Shown here one piece after another: positions 25,784 to 34,728 of a DNA stretch of 64,000 bases. This DNA is from CAMFLJ01 sp965279255. Its GTDB lineage: Bacteria; Actinomycetota; Acidimicrobiia; Acidimicrobiales; Acidimicrobilacustridaceae. Made by a program: the position numbers and the translations under genes. The stretch lies in the NCBI GenBank assembly GCA_965279255.1, contig OZ257146.1:2356001-2420000 (forward strand), given 5' to 3'. Positions within the stretch are counted from its first letter, which is position 1, and each line of letters opens with the position of its first letter. Under the pieces are notes generated by a model that searched no databases, was not told where the DNA came from, and worked only from the letters and a program-made list of their open reading frames with translations.

Positions 25784-25829
25784 TCTGGCATGCGTTCTGC
25801 ACCACTGGAGGTGCAGAACGCATGCCAGA
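25784..25829. repeat. perfect 20-bp palindromic hairpin
   Basis: TCTGGCATGCGTTCTGCACC (25784-25803) is followed after 6 nt by its exact inverse (25810-25829). It lies between the glutathione peroxidase stop and the helicase start, both on the minus strand. No T-run follows on either strand. It could be a terminator of the U-less type or a protein-binding element. Confidence 0.8.
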
Positions 25830-25865
25830 ACGAGAGGGACGGGGCCCGGCGGGGGGCCCGAGCGG

Positions 25866-26354
25866 TCAGGCGGGGAGGGTGGCCTCGATGGCGGCGACCA
25901 GCTCGTCGGCCTCGGGCTCGACGGTGGGGCGGAAGCGGCCCACGACCTCGCCACCGGGGGCCACGAGGAACTTCTCGAAGTTCCACTGGATGTCGCCCGC
26001 CTCGCCGGCGGCGTCGGGGGTGGCGGTGAGCTCGGTGTAGAGCGGGTGGCGGTCGTCGCCGTTCACCTCGACCTTCTCGGTGAGGGGGAAGGTCACGCCG
26101 TAGGTGGTCGAGCAGAAGGTCTGGATCTCCTCGGCCGAGCCCGGCTCCTGGCCCATGAACTGGTTGCAGGGCACACCGAGGACGGTGAAGCCCTGGTCGG
26201 CGTACCGGGCCTGGAGGCGCTCGAGCCCCTCGTACTGCGGGGTGAGCCCACACTTCGAGGCCACGTTCACGACCAGGACGGCCTTGTCCTGGAGCTCGTG
26301 CAGGTCGGCGGGGGTGCCGTCGAGGTAGGCGATCGGCGCGTCGTAGAGGGCCAT
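25866..26354 (-). CDS. glutathione/thioredoxin peroxidase family protein
   Basis: A 162-residue thiol peroxidase. The peroxidatic Cys35 lies in VNVASKCGLTPQYEGL, with Gln near residue 70, Asn/Trp in WNFEKFLV, and a second Cys81 in FCSTTYG at the resolving position, so it is probably a Cys-type enzyme using thioredoxin, as in most bacterial members. It reduces hydroperoxides in the cytoplasm. GGGAGA precedes the ATG at 26354. It diverges from the phosphotransferase at 26554. Confidence 0.93.
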   Translation of the reverse strand: MALYDAPIAYLDGTPADLHELQDKAVLVVNVASKCGLTPQYEGLERLQARYADQGFTVLGVPCNQFMGQEPGSAEEIQTFCSTTYGVTFPLTEKVEVNGDDRHPLYTELTATPDAAGEAGDIQWNFEKFLVAPGGEVVGRFRPTVEPEADELVAAIEATLPA

Positions 26355-26553
26355 GATGTCTCCCGGAGAGGTGATGGAGGTCGTACCGTGAACACGGTGG
26401 GGTCGTGGACTCCAACGCCGCGGGAGCGCTGGGTATGCCGATTCGACCAGTCGGAACGATCAAGCCGGGCGCCCGCGATGCCGACGACGGGTACCGAGAC
26501 ATGAACACCACCACCCCCCCACCCGTGCCCGGCACCGTGCCCGGAGCACGACG

Positions 26554-27591
26554 ATGAGCAACCAGTGGGCCGAGGCGCGCGCCCGGAGGGCCCTGGCCGA
26601 GGCCGGGCTCGACTACTCGATGCCCCTCGCCCGGGCCAGCAGCGTCACCAACGAGGTCTGGGTCTCCGACGCCTACGTGATCCGGGTGAACCGGCGGCCC
26701 AACCAGCGCCTGCGGCGCGAGGCCTTCCTCGGCCCGCTCCTGCCCCCCGAGGTCCACTACCCCGAGATCATCGCCTACGGCGGCGAGCTCGGCGCCGACT
26801 GGCTGATCGTGCGCCGTCGCCCCGGGCAGGTGCTCAGCCGGCAGTGGCCCTCGATGTCGACCGGTGAGCGCCGCAGCGCCATCCGCCAGTTCGCCGTGCT
26901 GCTGCGCAACCTCCACGAGGTGCGCTGCCCCGAGGACCTCCCCGAGATCGACGCGGCCCCCCAGCTGCTCGCCAACCGGGAGTACGGCGCCGTGGCCCCG
27001 CTGCTGGCCGCCCTCGACGGGCTCGAGACCATGCCCCACGTCGATCCGCGGCTCGTCAAGAGCGTGCGGGAGATCGTGGAGGACACCCACCAGGTGCTCG
27101 AGCCGTTCGACACCACCCGGCTCGTCCACGGCGACCTGCACTTCGAGAACGTGCTGTGGGACGGACGGGCCATCACCGCCCTGCTCGACTTCGAGTGGGC
27201 CCGGGGCGGGCCGCCCGACCTCGACCTCGACGTGTTCCTCCGCTTCTGCGCGTTCCCGTACCTCCACGTGGCCGAGGACTACGAGGCCGAGACGCGGTCG
27301 AAGGACTACGCGCCGGTGCCGTACTGGCTGTGCGAGGACTACCCGGAGCTCTTCTCCCACCCGCACCTGCTGGAGCGCATGCGGCTCTACTGCATCGCCT
27401 ACGACGTGCGCGAGCTGCTGACCTTCCCTCCGCCGAAGGATGCCTTCCACCTCTCGCCCCACCATCCGGTCAACCGGTTGGAGCGCTCCGCCAAGGGCAT
27501 CAGCCACCTCGACCGACTGGCCGACGGCATGGACCCCGAGCTGCCCTGGGACTTCAGGTCGGACGGGGGCCCTCCGCTGGGCCCTCGCTGA
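26554..27591 (+). CDS. APH-family phosphotransferase
   Basis: A 345-residue aminoglycoside-phosphotransferase-fold kinase. The catalytic loop LVHGDLHFENVLWDGR and the metal-binding LLDFEWARGG lie near residues 190-217. The N-lobe has SSVTNEVW and the YVIRVNRRP lysine/arginine strand. Such proteins phosphorylate small molecules (choline, homoserine, sugars, macrolides); sequence alone does not tell which, and neighbours give no hint. Its last 38 bp overlap the end of lgt on the other strand. Confidence 0.85.
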   Translation: MSNQWAEARARRALAEAGLDYSMPLARASSVTNEVWVSDAYVIRVNRRPNQRLRREAFLGPLLPPEVHYPEIIAYGGELGADWLIVRRRPGQVLSRQWPSMSTGERRSAIRQFAVLLRNLHEVRCPEDLPEIDAAPQLLANREYGAVAPLLAALDGLETMPHVDPRLVKSVREIVEDTHQVLEPFDTTRLVHGDLHFENVLWDGRAITALLDFEWARGGPPDLDLDVFLRFCAFPYLHVAEDYEAETRSKDYAPVPYWLCEDYPELFSHPHLLERMRLYCIAYDVRELLTFPPPKDAFHLSPHHPVNRLERSAKGISHLDRLADGMDPELPWDFRSDGGPPLGPR

Positions 27592-28648
27592 CCGCCGACC
27601 CGTCGTCGGCCGGCGCCGCGGCCCCGACCTCGTCACCCTCGGGATCGGAGTCGGGATCGCTGTCGGAGTCAGCGTCCGTGGCCACCGAGTCGACCTCGTC
27701 GTCGTCGGAGCCCACCGTGCCCGCGCCGTCCACGTCGTCGCTGACCGCCACGGGCTCGTCGCGGGGGTCCGACCAGCGGTGGCCGTCGGTGTAGGGCTCC
27801 TCGCTGTCGTCGGGCCGGCGCCACAGGCCACGGGCCACCACCGCGATGAGGGCGCCGCCGATGCCGATGATCGAGAGCCAGATGTTCACCCGGATGCCGA
27901 GGATCTCGGTGGCGGTGTCGACCCGCATGGCCTCGATCCAGAGCCGGCCGAGGAAGTACCCGCCGACGTAGAGCGGGAGGATGGTGCCGGGGCGCAGGCG
28001 CCGGGTGCGGTCGAGGCGCACCAGCAGGTAGCAGAGCGCCAGGTTCCAGAGCATCTCGTAGAGGAACGTGGGGTGGAAGGTCGACGAGCCCACGTACTCG
28101 AACGGGCGGTTCTTCGCGTCGATCTGCACACCCCACGGCAGCGAGGTGGGGCCGCCGAAGAGCTCCTGGTTCCACCAGTTGCCCACCCGGCCGATGGCCT
28201 GGGCGAGCGGGATGCCCGGGATGATGGCGTCGAGGCCGACGCCGATGCGCCACTGGCGGCGATGGGCCACCCAGACGCCGACGGCGATGCCGAGGGCGGC
28301 GCCGCCGGGGATGCCGAGGCCGCCGTTCCAGACCTCGAACGCCTCCCACCGCCAGCGACCACCCGAGTAGAGGCGGTTCCAGTCGGTGATGACGTGGTAG
28401 AGCCGGGCCCCTATGAGCCCGGCCGGCACCGCCCAGAAGGCGATGGCGTAGACGTCGTCGGGGTTGCCGCCCCGGTCGCGCCAGCGGTAGCGGCCCATCT
28501 CGACGGCGGCGATGACGCCGAGGGCGATCATCAGCCCGTACATGTGGAGTGGGCCGAGCCGGTTCGAGCTCGGGCTGGGGATGGACCCGAGCAGGAGCGC
28601 GTGGGGGTCGGCGGCCGCGGACGCGGCCGTGGCGGCGGCGAGCAGCAC
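27554..28648 (-). CDS. lgt: prolipoprotein diacylglyceryl transferase
   Basis: Lgt transfers a diacylglyceryl group to the lipobox Cys of prolipoproteins in the cytoplasmic membrane. The 364-residue protein starts LLLGSIPSPSSNRLG, with YGLMIALGVIAAVEMGRYRW, the Lgt signature GRVGNWWNQELFGGP, and HPTFLYEMLWNL further on; about seven membrane helices are expected. The last 85 residues are a very acidic Asp/Ser tail not found in short Lgt proteins. GTG 28648 begins 5 nt after the acyl-CoA dehydrogenase stop without its own ribosome site, so translation is probably coupled. Confidence 0.93.
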   Translation of the reverse strand: MLLAAATAASAAADPHALLLGSIPSPSSNRLGPLHMYGLMIALGVIAAVEMGRYRWRDRGGNPDDVYAIAFWAVPAGLIGARLYHVITDWNRLYSGGRWRWEAFEVWNGGLGIPGGAALGIAVGVWVAHRRQWRIGVGLDAIIPGIPLAQAIGRVGNWWNQELFGGPTSLPWGVQIDAKNRPFEYVGSSTFHPTFLYEMLWNLALCYLLVRLDRTRRLRPGTILPLYVGGYFLGRLWIEAMRVDTATEILGIRVNIWLSIIGIGGALIAVVARGLWRRPDDSEEPYTDGHRWSDPRDEPVAVSDDVDGAGTVGSDDDEVDSVATDADSDSDPDSDPEGDEVGAAAPADDGSAVSEGPAEGPRPT

Positions 28649-28653
28649 CGGGG

Positions 28654-30462
28654 TCAGCCGGCCAGGGCCGAGGGGCCCACGGCGTAGAGGTCCTCGAAGC
28701 CGGCGGTGACCGAGGGGGCCAGGCCGTGCACCGCGGGCAGCAGGTTCTCGGCGTAGAACCGGGCGATGACCGCCCGGGCCTCGAGGTGCTCGGTGTCGCC
28801 CGTCCCGGCGGCGAGGTCGGCCTGGGCGGCCAACGCCGCCTCGGCGAGGTAGCGGGCCCCGACCAGCAGGCTGAACATGCGCAGGAACGGCGTGGCCCCG
28901 GCGAGGGCGTTGCGCACGTCGGCGATGCCGTGCTCGGTGAGCCAGGCCACCGTGTCGCTCACCACGGTGAGGGCGGAGGCGAGCTGCTCGCGGACGACGG
29001 CGAGGCTCTCGCCCGCCGCCGCCAGCTCGGCGTCGAGGGCGCCCACCTCGGCGAGGAAGGCGGCGACCACCCCACCGCCGCGCATCGGCAGCTTGCGGCC
29101 GACGAGGTCCATGGCCTGGATGCCGTTGGTGCCCTCGTAGATCGAGGTGATGCGGGCGTCGCGGAAGTGCTGCGGCACGCCGGACTCCTCGATGTAGCCC
29201 ATGCCGCCGTAGACCTGGATGGCGAGCGAGGTGGCCTCGATGCCCATGTCGGTGCCGAAGCCCTTCGACACCGGGGTGAGCAGCTCGACCAGCTCCTGGC
29301 TGCGGGCCGCCACGTCGGGGTCGGGGTGGTGGTTGGCGATGTCGATGGCCTGGGCGTTGGTGTAGATGATCGCCCGGGTGGCGTCGATGATCGCCTTCAT
29401 GGTGAGCAGCATCCGGCGCACGTCGGGGAGCTCGACGATGAACGAGGTCTCCCCCGCCGGTGCGCCCGGCGCCCGGCCCTGCTGGCGCTCCTGGGCGTAC
29501 TGCAGGGCGTCCTGGTAGGCGCGCTCGGCGAGGGCGAGGCCCTCGAGCCCGACGGAGAGCCGGGCGTTGTTCATCATCGTGAACATGTAGCGCATGCCCT
29601 GGTTGGCCTCGCCGATGAGGTAGCCGACGGCACCGTCGCCGTTCTCGCCGTAGCTCATGACGCAGGTGGGGCTGGCCTTGATGCCCATCTTGTGCTCGAT
29701 CGACACGCAGACGGCGTCGTTGCGCTCGCCGATGGAGCCGTCGTCGTTCAGCAGGAACTTGGGCACGATGAAGCAGGAGATGCCCTTGGTGCCGGGAGGC
29801 GCGTCGGGCACGCGGGCGAGCACGAGGTGGACGATGTTGTCGGCCATGTCGTGGTCGCCGAAGGAGATGTAGATCTTGGTGCCGGTGATGCGGTAGCTGC
29901 CGTCGGCGGCGGGCACGGCCTTGGTGCGCACGGCGCCCACGTCGGAGCCGGCCTGCGGCTCGGTGAGGTTCATGGTGCCGGTCCACTCCCCCGTCACCAT
30001 CTTCTTGAGGTACCGCTCCTTCTGCTCCTCGTCTCCGTGGTGCATCAGCAGGTCGATGGCGCCCTGGGTGAGCAGCGGGGCCATCGAGAAGGCCATGTTC
30101 GCCGAGGAGATGAGCTCCTGCATGGCGATGCCGACCAGCCACGGGAAGCCGCCGCCGTCGTAGGCCTCGGGGAACGGCACGCCGCCCCAGCCAGCGGCGA
30201 CGTACTGGCGGTAGGCCTCGATGAAGCCGGTCGGGGTGCGCACCGAGTTGGTGGCGGGGTCGTGCTGGCTGCCCTCGAGGTCGCCGACCCGGTTGAGCGG
30301 CGCGATGACCTCGGCGATGAACCGGGCGTTCTCGTCGAGGACGCCCTCGATCGTGTCGGGGTCGAGCCCGGAGAACGCCGGGAGCTCGCACAACGAACCG
30401 AGGTCGGTCAGGTGGTCGAGCACGAAGTGGATGTCACGGAGCGGAGGTCGGTAGTCAGCCAC
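28654..30462 (-). CDS. acyl-CoA dehydrogenase (FadE5-like, about 600 residues)
   Basis: A 602-residue FAD-dependent acyl-CoA dehydrogenase of the long form with extra N- and C-terminal domains, like mycobacterial FadE5. Markers: FPEAYDGGGFPW, MNLTEPQAGSDVGAVRTKA (FAD/substrate loop), KIYISFGDHDMADN, EANQGMRYMF, and QVYGGMGYIEE with DARITSIYEGTNGIQAMDLVGRKL near the C-terminal FAD contact. It carries out the first oxidation of beta-oxidation. The GTG at 30462 follows TAGCCT by 7 nt. Downstream lgt follows after 5 bp; upstream, a divergent enoyl-CoA hydratase starts at 30548. Confidence 0.92.
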   Translation of the reverse strand: MADYRPPLRDIHFVLDHLTDLGSLCELPAFSGLDPDTIEGVLDENARFIAEVIAPLNRVGDLEGSQHDPATNSVRTPTGFIEAYRQYVAAGWGGVPFPEAYDGGGFPWLVGIAMQELISSANMAFSMAPLLTQGAIDLLMHHGDEEQKERYLKKMVTGEWTGTMNLTEPQAGSDVGAVRTKAVPAADGSYRITGTKIYISFGDHDMADNIVHLVLARVPDAPPGTKGISCFIVPKFLLNDDGSIGERNDAVCVSIEHKMGIKASPTCVMSYGENGDGAVGYLIGEANQGMRYMFTMMNNARLSVGLEGLALAERAYQDALQYAQERQQGRAPGAPAGETSFIVELPDVRRMLLTMKAIIDATRAIIYTNAQAIDIANHHPDPDVAARSQELVELLTPVSKGFGTDMGIEATSLAIQVYGGMGYIEESGVPQHFRDARITSIYEGTNGIQAMDLVGRKLPMRGGGVVAAFLAEVGALDAELAAAGESLAVVREQLASALTVVSDTVAWLTEHGIADVRNALAGATPFLRMFSLLVGARYLAEAALAAQADLAAGTGDTEHLEARAVIARFYAENLLPAVHGLAPSVTAGFEDLYAVGPSALAG

Positions 30463-30469
30463 GGCTCCG

Positions 30470-30475
30470 AGGCTA
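30470..30475 (-). promoter_or_regulatory. -10 box TAGCCT of the FadE5-like gene
   Basis: TAGCCT on the minus strand ends 7 nt before GTG 30462. Confidence 0.45.
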
Positions 30476-30547
30476 GACCCCTCCCCCTCGCGACGACCCG
30501 GCGGGAGCGGACGGCGGTGGCGAGCCGGCGCGTGCCATGCTCCCGGG

Positions 30548-31213
30548 ATGGTCGAGCTCACCTGGCAGGGAGACGTCGCCGTCGTCACGATGGCCGACGG
30601 CGAGAACCGCTTCGACGATGCGGCGGTCGCCCGCTGGCACGAGGTCATCGACGAGCTCGAGGCCCGCGAGGGCCCGCTCGCCGTGGTCACCACCGGCACC
30701 GAGCGCTTCTACAGCAACGGCCTCGACCTCGCCTGGATGGGCGCCAACCAGGCCGAGGCCGGTCCGATGATCCACGACCTGCACCGCCTGTGGGGTCGGC
30801 TCCTCGGTCTCGGCGCCATCACGGTGGCGGCCGTCAACGGCCACGCCTTCGGTGCCGGGGCGCTGCTCACCGGGGCCCACGACCGCATCGTGATGCGCGA
30901 GGACCGGGGCTACTGGTGCATGCCGGAGGTCGACCTCGCCCTTCCGGTGGGGGCCGGCATGGCGGCGCTGCTGTCGGCCACCCTCCCCGCCCAGGCGGTG
31001 CACCGTGCGCTGCTCACCGGCCACCGCTTCACCGGCCCGGAGGCGCTGGCCGCCGGCATCGCCGCCGAGACCGCCCCCGAGGGCGAGGTGCTCGACCGGG
31101 CCGTGGCCTGGGCCGAGCCGTTGGCGACGAAGAGCCGCGAGGTCATCGCCATCCACAAGCGGATCCTGCACGGCGCCACGATCGACCGGCTCCTCGGCGA
31201 CACGGTCGACTGA
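30548..31213 (+). CDS. enoyl-CoA hydratase/isomerase family protein
   Basis: A 221-residue crotonase-fold protein, shorter than the usual 255-260. It has VAVVTMADGENRFDDAAV at the start, RFYSNGLDLAWMG for the first oxyanion loop and AAVNGHAFGAGALLTGAHD for the second. In place of two catalytic Glu the segment is CMPEVDLALP, with one Glu, which fits enoyl-CoA isomerases (ECI/PECI type) better than hydratases. It diverges from the FadE5-like gene, with only 85 bp between the starts. Confidence 0.85.
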   Translation: MVELTWQGDVAVVTMADGENRFDDAAVARWHEVIDELEAREGPLAVVTTGTERFYSNGLDLAWMGANQAEAGPMIHDLHRLWGRLLGLGAITVAAVNGHAFGAGALLTGAHDRIVMREDRGYWCMPEVDLALPVGAGMAALLSATLPAQAVHRALLTGHRFTGPEALAAGIAAETAPEGEVLDRAVAWAEPLATKSREVIAIHKRILHGATIDRLLGDTVD

Positions 31214-31235
31214 GCCGGAGCCTCCGCGTGGGCGA

Positions 31236-32693
31236 CTAGGTCGGCGGCCGGAGGCCCACACCGGAGCCGGGCGCGTCCGGAGGGCCCGAGGGGCGGGCCG
31301 GCACGGGGTCGAGGCCGTCGTCGGGCCCCTCCCGGTCGGGGTCCCACATCACGAACCGGTTGCCGCCTTCGGCCTTCGCCCGGTACATGGCCGCGTCGGC
31401 CGCGGCCACCAGGGCGTCGGCCTCGTGGAAGTCGGGGGTGGCGATGGCGATGCCGATGGAGACACCGATCTGCACGGTGGCGCCGTCGACGCGGATCGGC
31501 TGGGAGATGGCGGCGATCATGCGATCCGCCACCATGGCCAGCATCTCGATGCTCTCGACGCCCTCGAGGAGGACGCCGAACTCGTCGCCGCCCAGGCGCG
31601 CCGCTGTGTCGGTGTCGCGGACCGCGGAGTGGATGCGGTCGGCGACCTCGGTGAGCACGACGTCGCCGACATGGTGGCCGAAGTGGTCGTTCACCGGCTT
31701 GAAGCCGTCGAGGTCGCAGAACATCAGCGCGACCGTGGTGCCGTACCGGACGTACCGGTTGAGGGCGTGCTCGAGGCGATCGTAGAGGAGCAGTCGGTTG
31801 GGCAGGCCGGTGAGGTAGTCGTGGGTGGCGAGCTGGCGCAGCTTGCGCTCGGCGGTCTTCAGCTCGGTGATGTCGCGGGCGAACATCGACACCGAGCGGG
31901 GCGCACCGGGGCCGACCTCGACCGAGCCGGTGGGCCGGTGGGCCACGATGCGGGCCGAGACGGGCACGGCGCGGCCCTGACGGGACCGGAAGGTCAGCTC
32001 ACCCTGCCAGCTGCCCTCGGCGAACACCTGCGGCTCGACGACCTCGCGGTAGTACTCGAGGCTGCCGGTCTCGAGGACGTCCTCGAGGTGCGCGGCGCCG
32101 TCGACGACCCGCACGCCGAGGATCTCGCGCGCCGACTTGTTGCCGTAGCTGAGGTGGCCGTCGGGGCCCGCCGTCAGCAGGAAGTCCGAGCCCTCCTCGA
32201 GGACCTCGGCGAGACCGGCGGGAAGGGGCGGTGGGGCGCCGGCGGGGCCGAACTCGAAGACCTGCACGACCAGGCCGTCGATGCCGGCGTCGGCGCCGTA
32301 GGCCGGCGCGACGTGGGCCCGGATCGGCCAGGTCAGGCCGGGCACGGCGGTGGGCGACGCCACGAGCAGGCACTCGAAGGCGTTGATCCGGCCGGCCGCG
32401 AGGTCGTCGAGGCGCTCCTCGACCATGTCCTGCTCGGCCTCCTCGACCATCTCGGAGAGCCTGCGGCCCCGGAGGGCCTCGATGCCGACGCCGAGCAGGT
32501 CGAGCAGGACGGGGTTCGCATGGCGCAGCCGGCTGTCGGCGCCGAACAGGGCCACGCCGACGGGCATGGCGTCGAACACGTCGGCGGCCAGGGGCCGGGG
32601 GGGCGGCGGGCCACCACCGACGCGCGACGGGTCGACGGTGGGACGTGACGGGGCCCCGTCGGGCCCCCGGTCCCCTCGACCTCGTTCGCTCAT
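31236..32693 (-). CDS. PAS-PAS-GGDEF diguanylate cyclase
   Basis: A 485-residue cytoplasmic protein. Residues about 35-150 and 155-290 are two PAS-like sensor domains (VFDAMPVGVALFGAD; EEGSDFLLTAGPDGHLSYGNKSA), the second ending in a PAC-like MFARDITELKTAERKL. The GGDEF domain follows (LTGLPNRLLLYDRLE, FCDLDGFKPVNDHFGH, ARLGGDEFGVLLE), with the active-site GGDEF intact, so it should make c-di-GMP. No RxxD inhibitory site is evident before the motif. GGTGGAG lies upstream of the ATG at 32693. It ends with a Pro-rich tail. Confidence 0.92.
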   Translation of the reverse strand: MSERGRGDRGPDGAPSRPTVDPSRVGGGPPPPRPLAADVFDAMPVGVALFGADSRLRHANPVLLDLLGVGIEALRGRRLSEMVEEAEQDMVEERLDDLAAGRINAFECLLVASPTAVPGLTWPIRAHVAPAYGADAGIDGLVVQVFEFGPAGAPPPLPAGLAEVLEEGSDFLLTAGPDGHLSYGNKSAREILGVRVVDGAAHLEDVLETGSLEYYREVVEPQVFAEGSWQGELTFRSRQGRAVPVSARIVAHRPTGSVEVGPGAPRSVSMFARDITELKTAERKLRQLATHDYLTGLPNRLLLYDRLEHALNRYVRYGTTVALMFCDLDGFKPVNDHFGHHVGDVVLTEVADRIHSAVRDTDTAARLGGDEFGVLLEGVESIEMLAMVADRMIAAISQPIRVDGATVQIGVSIGIAIATPDFHEADALVAAADAAMYRAKAEGGNRFVMWDPDREGPDDGLDPVPARPSGPPDAPGSGVGLRPPT

Positions 32694-32912
32694 GAGTGCT
32701 CCACCTGATGTGACGGGCCGCCTCGGCGCACGGCTCCCGCGTGCACCGACCCGGGCACCAGGGTAGGCGTTGACCACGCTCCGTGACCATCGCAGGAGCG
32801 AAAAGGGGGCATTCGGCCCACCCCCGCCGCCCGGGACCGGCCCCGATCAGCCTTCCTCAGAGGGATTGCTCGGAGGGTCGCGGACGAGCCGGTCCGAGGG
32901 CGGAGGCGGGGC

Positions 32913-32918
32913 TAGCCT
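32913..32918 (+). promoter_or_regulatory. -10 box TAGCCT of the SnoaL-like gene
   Basis: TAGCCT ends 6 nt before ATG 32925. Confidence 0.5.
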
Positions 32919-32924
32919 CGCCGC

Positions 32925-33374
32925 ATGAACGACGCCCGGGGGGACATCGAGAACCTGCTCTACCGTTATGCGGAGCTGATCGACGCAGGGGACTACGACG
33001 GAATCGGCGAGCTCTTCGCCCACGGCTCGATCAGTGCCGAGGACGGCACGCCGATGGCCACGGGGGCCGCAGCGGTGGCGGGGCTCTACACGGCCACGAC
33101 CCGCAAGTACCCCGACGGCACGCCGAAGAGCCAGCACGTGCTCACCAACCCCATCATCGAGTTCTCCGACGACGGGCTGCGGGCCACCTGCCGGGCCCGC
33201 TTCACGGTGCTGCAGCAGACCGACGAACTGGCGCTGCAGCCGATCATCGCCGGCGGCTACGTCGACAGCTTCGAGAAGGTCGACGGGCGGTGGCGCTACG
33301 TCGAGAAGCGCATGGGCCCGCGGCTCTACGGCGACCTCTCCAAGCACCTGCTGATCGACATCCCGACCGAGTGA
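32925..33374 (+). CDS. SnoaL-like / NTF2-fold protein
   Basis: A 149-residue NTF2-like protein: IENLLYRYAELIDAGDYDGIGELFA is the typical cone-fold helix pair, then HVLTNPIIEFSDDGLRATCRARFTV strands and YVDSFEKVDGRWRYVEKRM. Relatives are isomerases, cyclases or ring-hydroxylating small subunits; no cofactor motif allows a choice. It sits 46 bp upstream of the SDR gene on the same strand, and the two probably form an operon. Confidence 0.85.
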   Translation: MNDARGDIENLLYRYAELIDAGDYDGIGELFAHGSISAEDGTPMATGAAAVAGLYTATTRKYPDGTPKSQHVLTNPIIEFSDDGLRATCRARFTVLQQTDELALQPIIAGGYVDSFEKVDGRWRYVEKRMGPRLYGDLSKHLLIDIPTE

Positions 33375-33420
33375 CCGCCCGCCCGGGCCGCCGGGCGCCG
33401 ACGCCCCCGGAGGGCACCAC

Positions 33421-34194
33421 GTGAGCGACCTCTTCGACATCTCGGGACGCACCGCGCTCGTCACCGGCGGGAGCCGGGGCATCGGCCTCATGATCGCCCG
33501 CGGCTTCGTCGAGGCCGGGGCGAAGGTCTACGTCTCCTCCCGCAAGGCCGAGGTCTGCGAGCGGGTGGCGGCCGAGCTCGGTGAGCTGGGCGAGTGCCAC
33601 GCCCTCCCCGCCGACCTCTCCCGGGAGGACGAGTGCCGACGCCTGGCCGACGAGGTCATCGACCTCGAAGCTGGGCGCCTCGACATCCTCGTCAACAACG
33701 CCGGCGCCACCTGGGGCGCACCGCTCGACGACTTCGACGACGCCGCCTGGGACCGCGTGCTCGACCTGAACGTGAAGGGCGTGTTCCACCTCACCCGGTT
33801 CCTGCGCCCCGCGCTCGCCGCCGCGGGCACCCACGAGCACCCGGCCCGGGTCGTCAACATCGGCTCGGTCGACGGCATCCGGGTACCCCAGCTCGAGACC
33901 TACTCGTACTCCGCCTCGAAGGCCGCGGTGCACCACATGACCAAGGTGCTCGCCGCCCGGCTCGCCCCGGACAACATCACGGTGAACGCCATCGCCCCCG
34001 GGCCTTTCGAGTCGAAGATGATGGCCGCGACCCTCGAGGCGTTTGGCGACGCCATCAGGGAGCAGATCCCACTGAAGCGCATCGGCGAGCCCGACGACAT
34101 GGCCGGAACCGCCATCTTCCTGTGCTCCCGGGCCGGCTCCTACCTCACGGGCACGGTCATCCCCGTCGACGGCGGCATCGTCGGCACGGTCTGA
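33421..34194 (+). CDS. SDR family oxidoreductase
   Basis: A 257-residue classical short-chain dehydrogenase. TGGSRGIG is the Rossmann glycine motif near residue 16, NNAGATWG follows near 90, Ser of NIGSVDGIR and YSYSASK supply the catalytic Ser-Tyr-Lys, and APGPFESKM and PVDGGIVG close the domain. Arg after TGGSR and SSRKAE suggest NADP(H) use. It follows the SnoaL-like gene. Substrate is unknown; 3-oxoacyl or sterol alcohols are common in the family. Confidence 0.9.
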   Translation: MSDLFDISGRTALVTGGSRGIGLMIARGFVEAGAKVYVSSRKAEVCERVAAELGELGECHALPADLSREDECRRLADEVIDLEAGRLDILVNNAGATWGAPLDDFDDAAWDRVLDLNVKGVFHLTRFLRPALAAAGTHEHPARVVNIGSVDGIRVPQLETYSYSASKAAVHHMTKVLAARLAPDNITVNAIAPGPFESKMMAATLEAFGDAIREQIPLKRIGEPDDMAGTAIFLCSRAGSYLTGTVIPVDGGIVGTV

Positions 34195-34238
34195 ACCCCG
34201 AGGCGGGCCGGCGCCGTGGTGGCCGGCTCGCGACGGGC

Positions 34239-34712
34239 TCAGTCCTCGATGACGTCGAGGCCCTGCGCCCGGAGCCGCTCGAGGTTGTCGAGCATGCCCT
34301 GCAACACCTCCGGCGGATGGCCCTCCCAGTCGTCGACCTCACCGACCACCCGCAGCGGATGGCGGGAGCGGTACGACTGGGTCACGTTGCCGGGGAACCG
34401 CTTGTTGGTGACGTTGGGGTCGTCCTCGAAGGGGCCGAGGGGCTCGACGACGTAGACGTGACCCCGCTCGTCGATGCCGGCGAGCGCGGTGGCCAGCTCG
34501 GCTCCCCAGACGGCGGTCTCCACCAGCGCGGCGAAGTAGACGTTGTTGGAGACGCGGCCTTCCTGGAAGTTGGAGGCCTCGCCGGCGACGAGCTCGTCGC
34601 CGACCCGGAGCACAGCCTTCGTCCCGTGGAAGAACGGCCCCGTCACGTGGTCGTACCGCTCGAAGGTCACCGGCACCCACTCGGCGGCGTCGCCGCCGTC
34701 GGTCCCGCTCAT
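34239..34712 (-). CDS. arr: rifamycin ADP-ribosyltransferase
   Basis: A 157-residue protein closely resembling Arr of mycobacteria, which ADP-ribosylates the C23 hydroxyl of rifamycins using NAD+. Matching stretches are GPFFHGTKAVLRVGD, GEASNFQEGRVSNNVYF, AVWGAELATAL, YVVEPLGPFEDDPNV and FPGNVTQSYRSRHPLRVVGEVDDW, with the family's His, Tyr and Asp positions kept. It is about 15 residues longer than Arr at the N-terminus. It follows a small membrane-protein gene by 16 bp on the same strand, with no mobile element near, so this looks chromosomal. Confidence 0.93.
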   Translation of the reverse strand: MSGTDGGDAAEWVPVTFERYDHVTGPFFHGTKAVLRVGDELVAGEASNFQEGRVSNNVYFAALVETAVWGAELATALAGIDERGHVYVVEPLGPFEDDPNVTNKRFPGNVTQSYRSRHPLRVVGEVDDWEGHPPEVLQGMLDNLERLRAQGLDVIED

Positions 34713-34728
34713 GCGACCGCCGCCCGGC

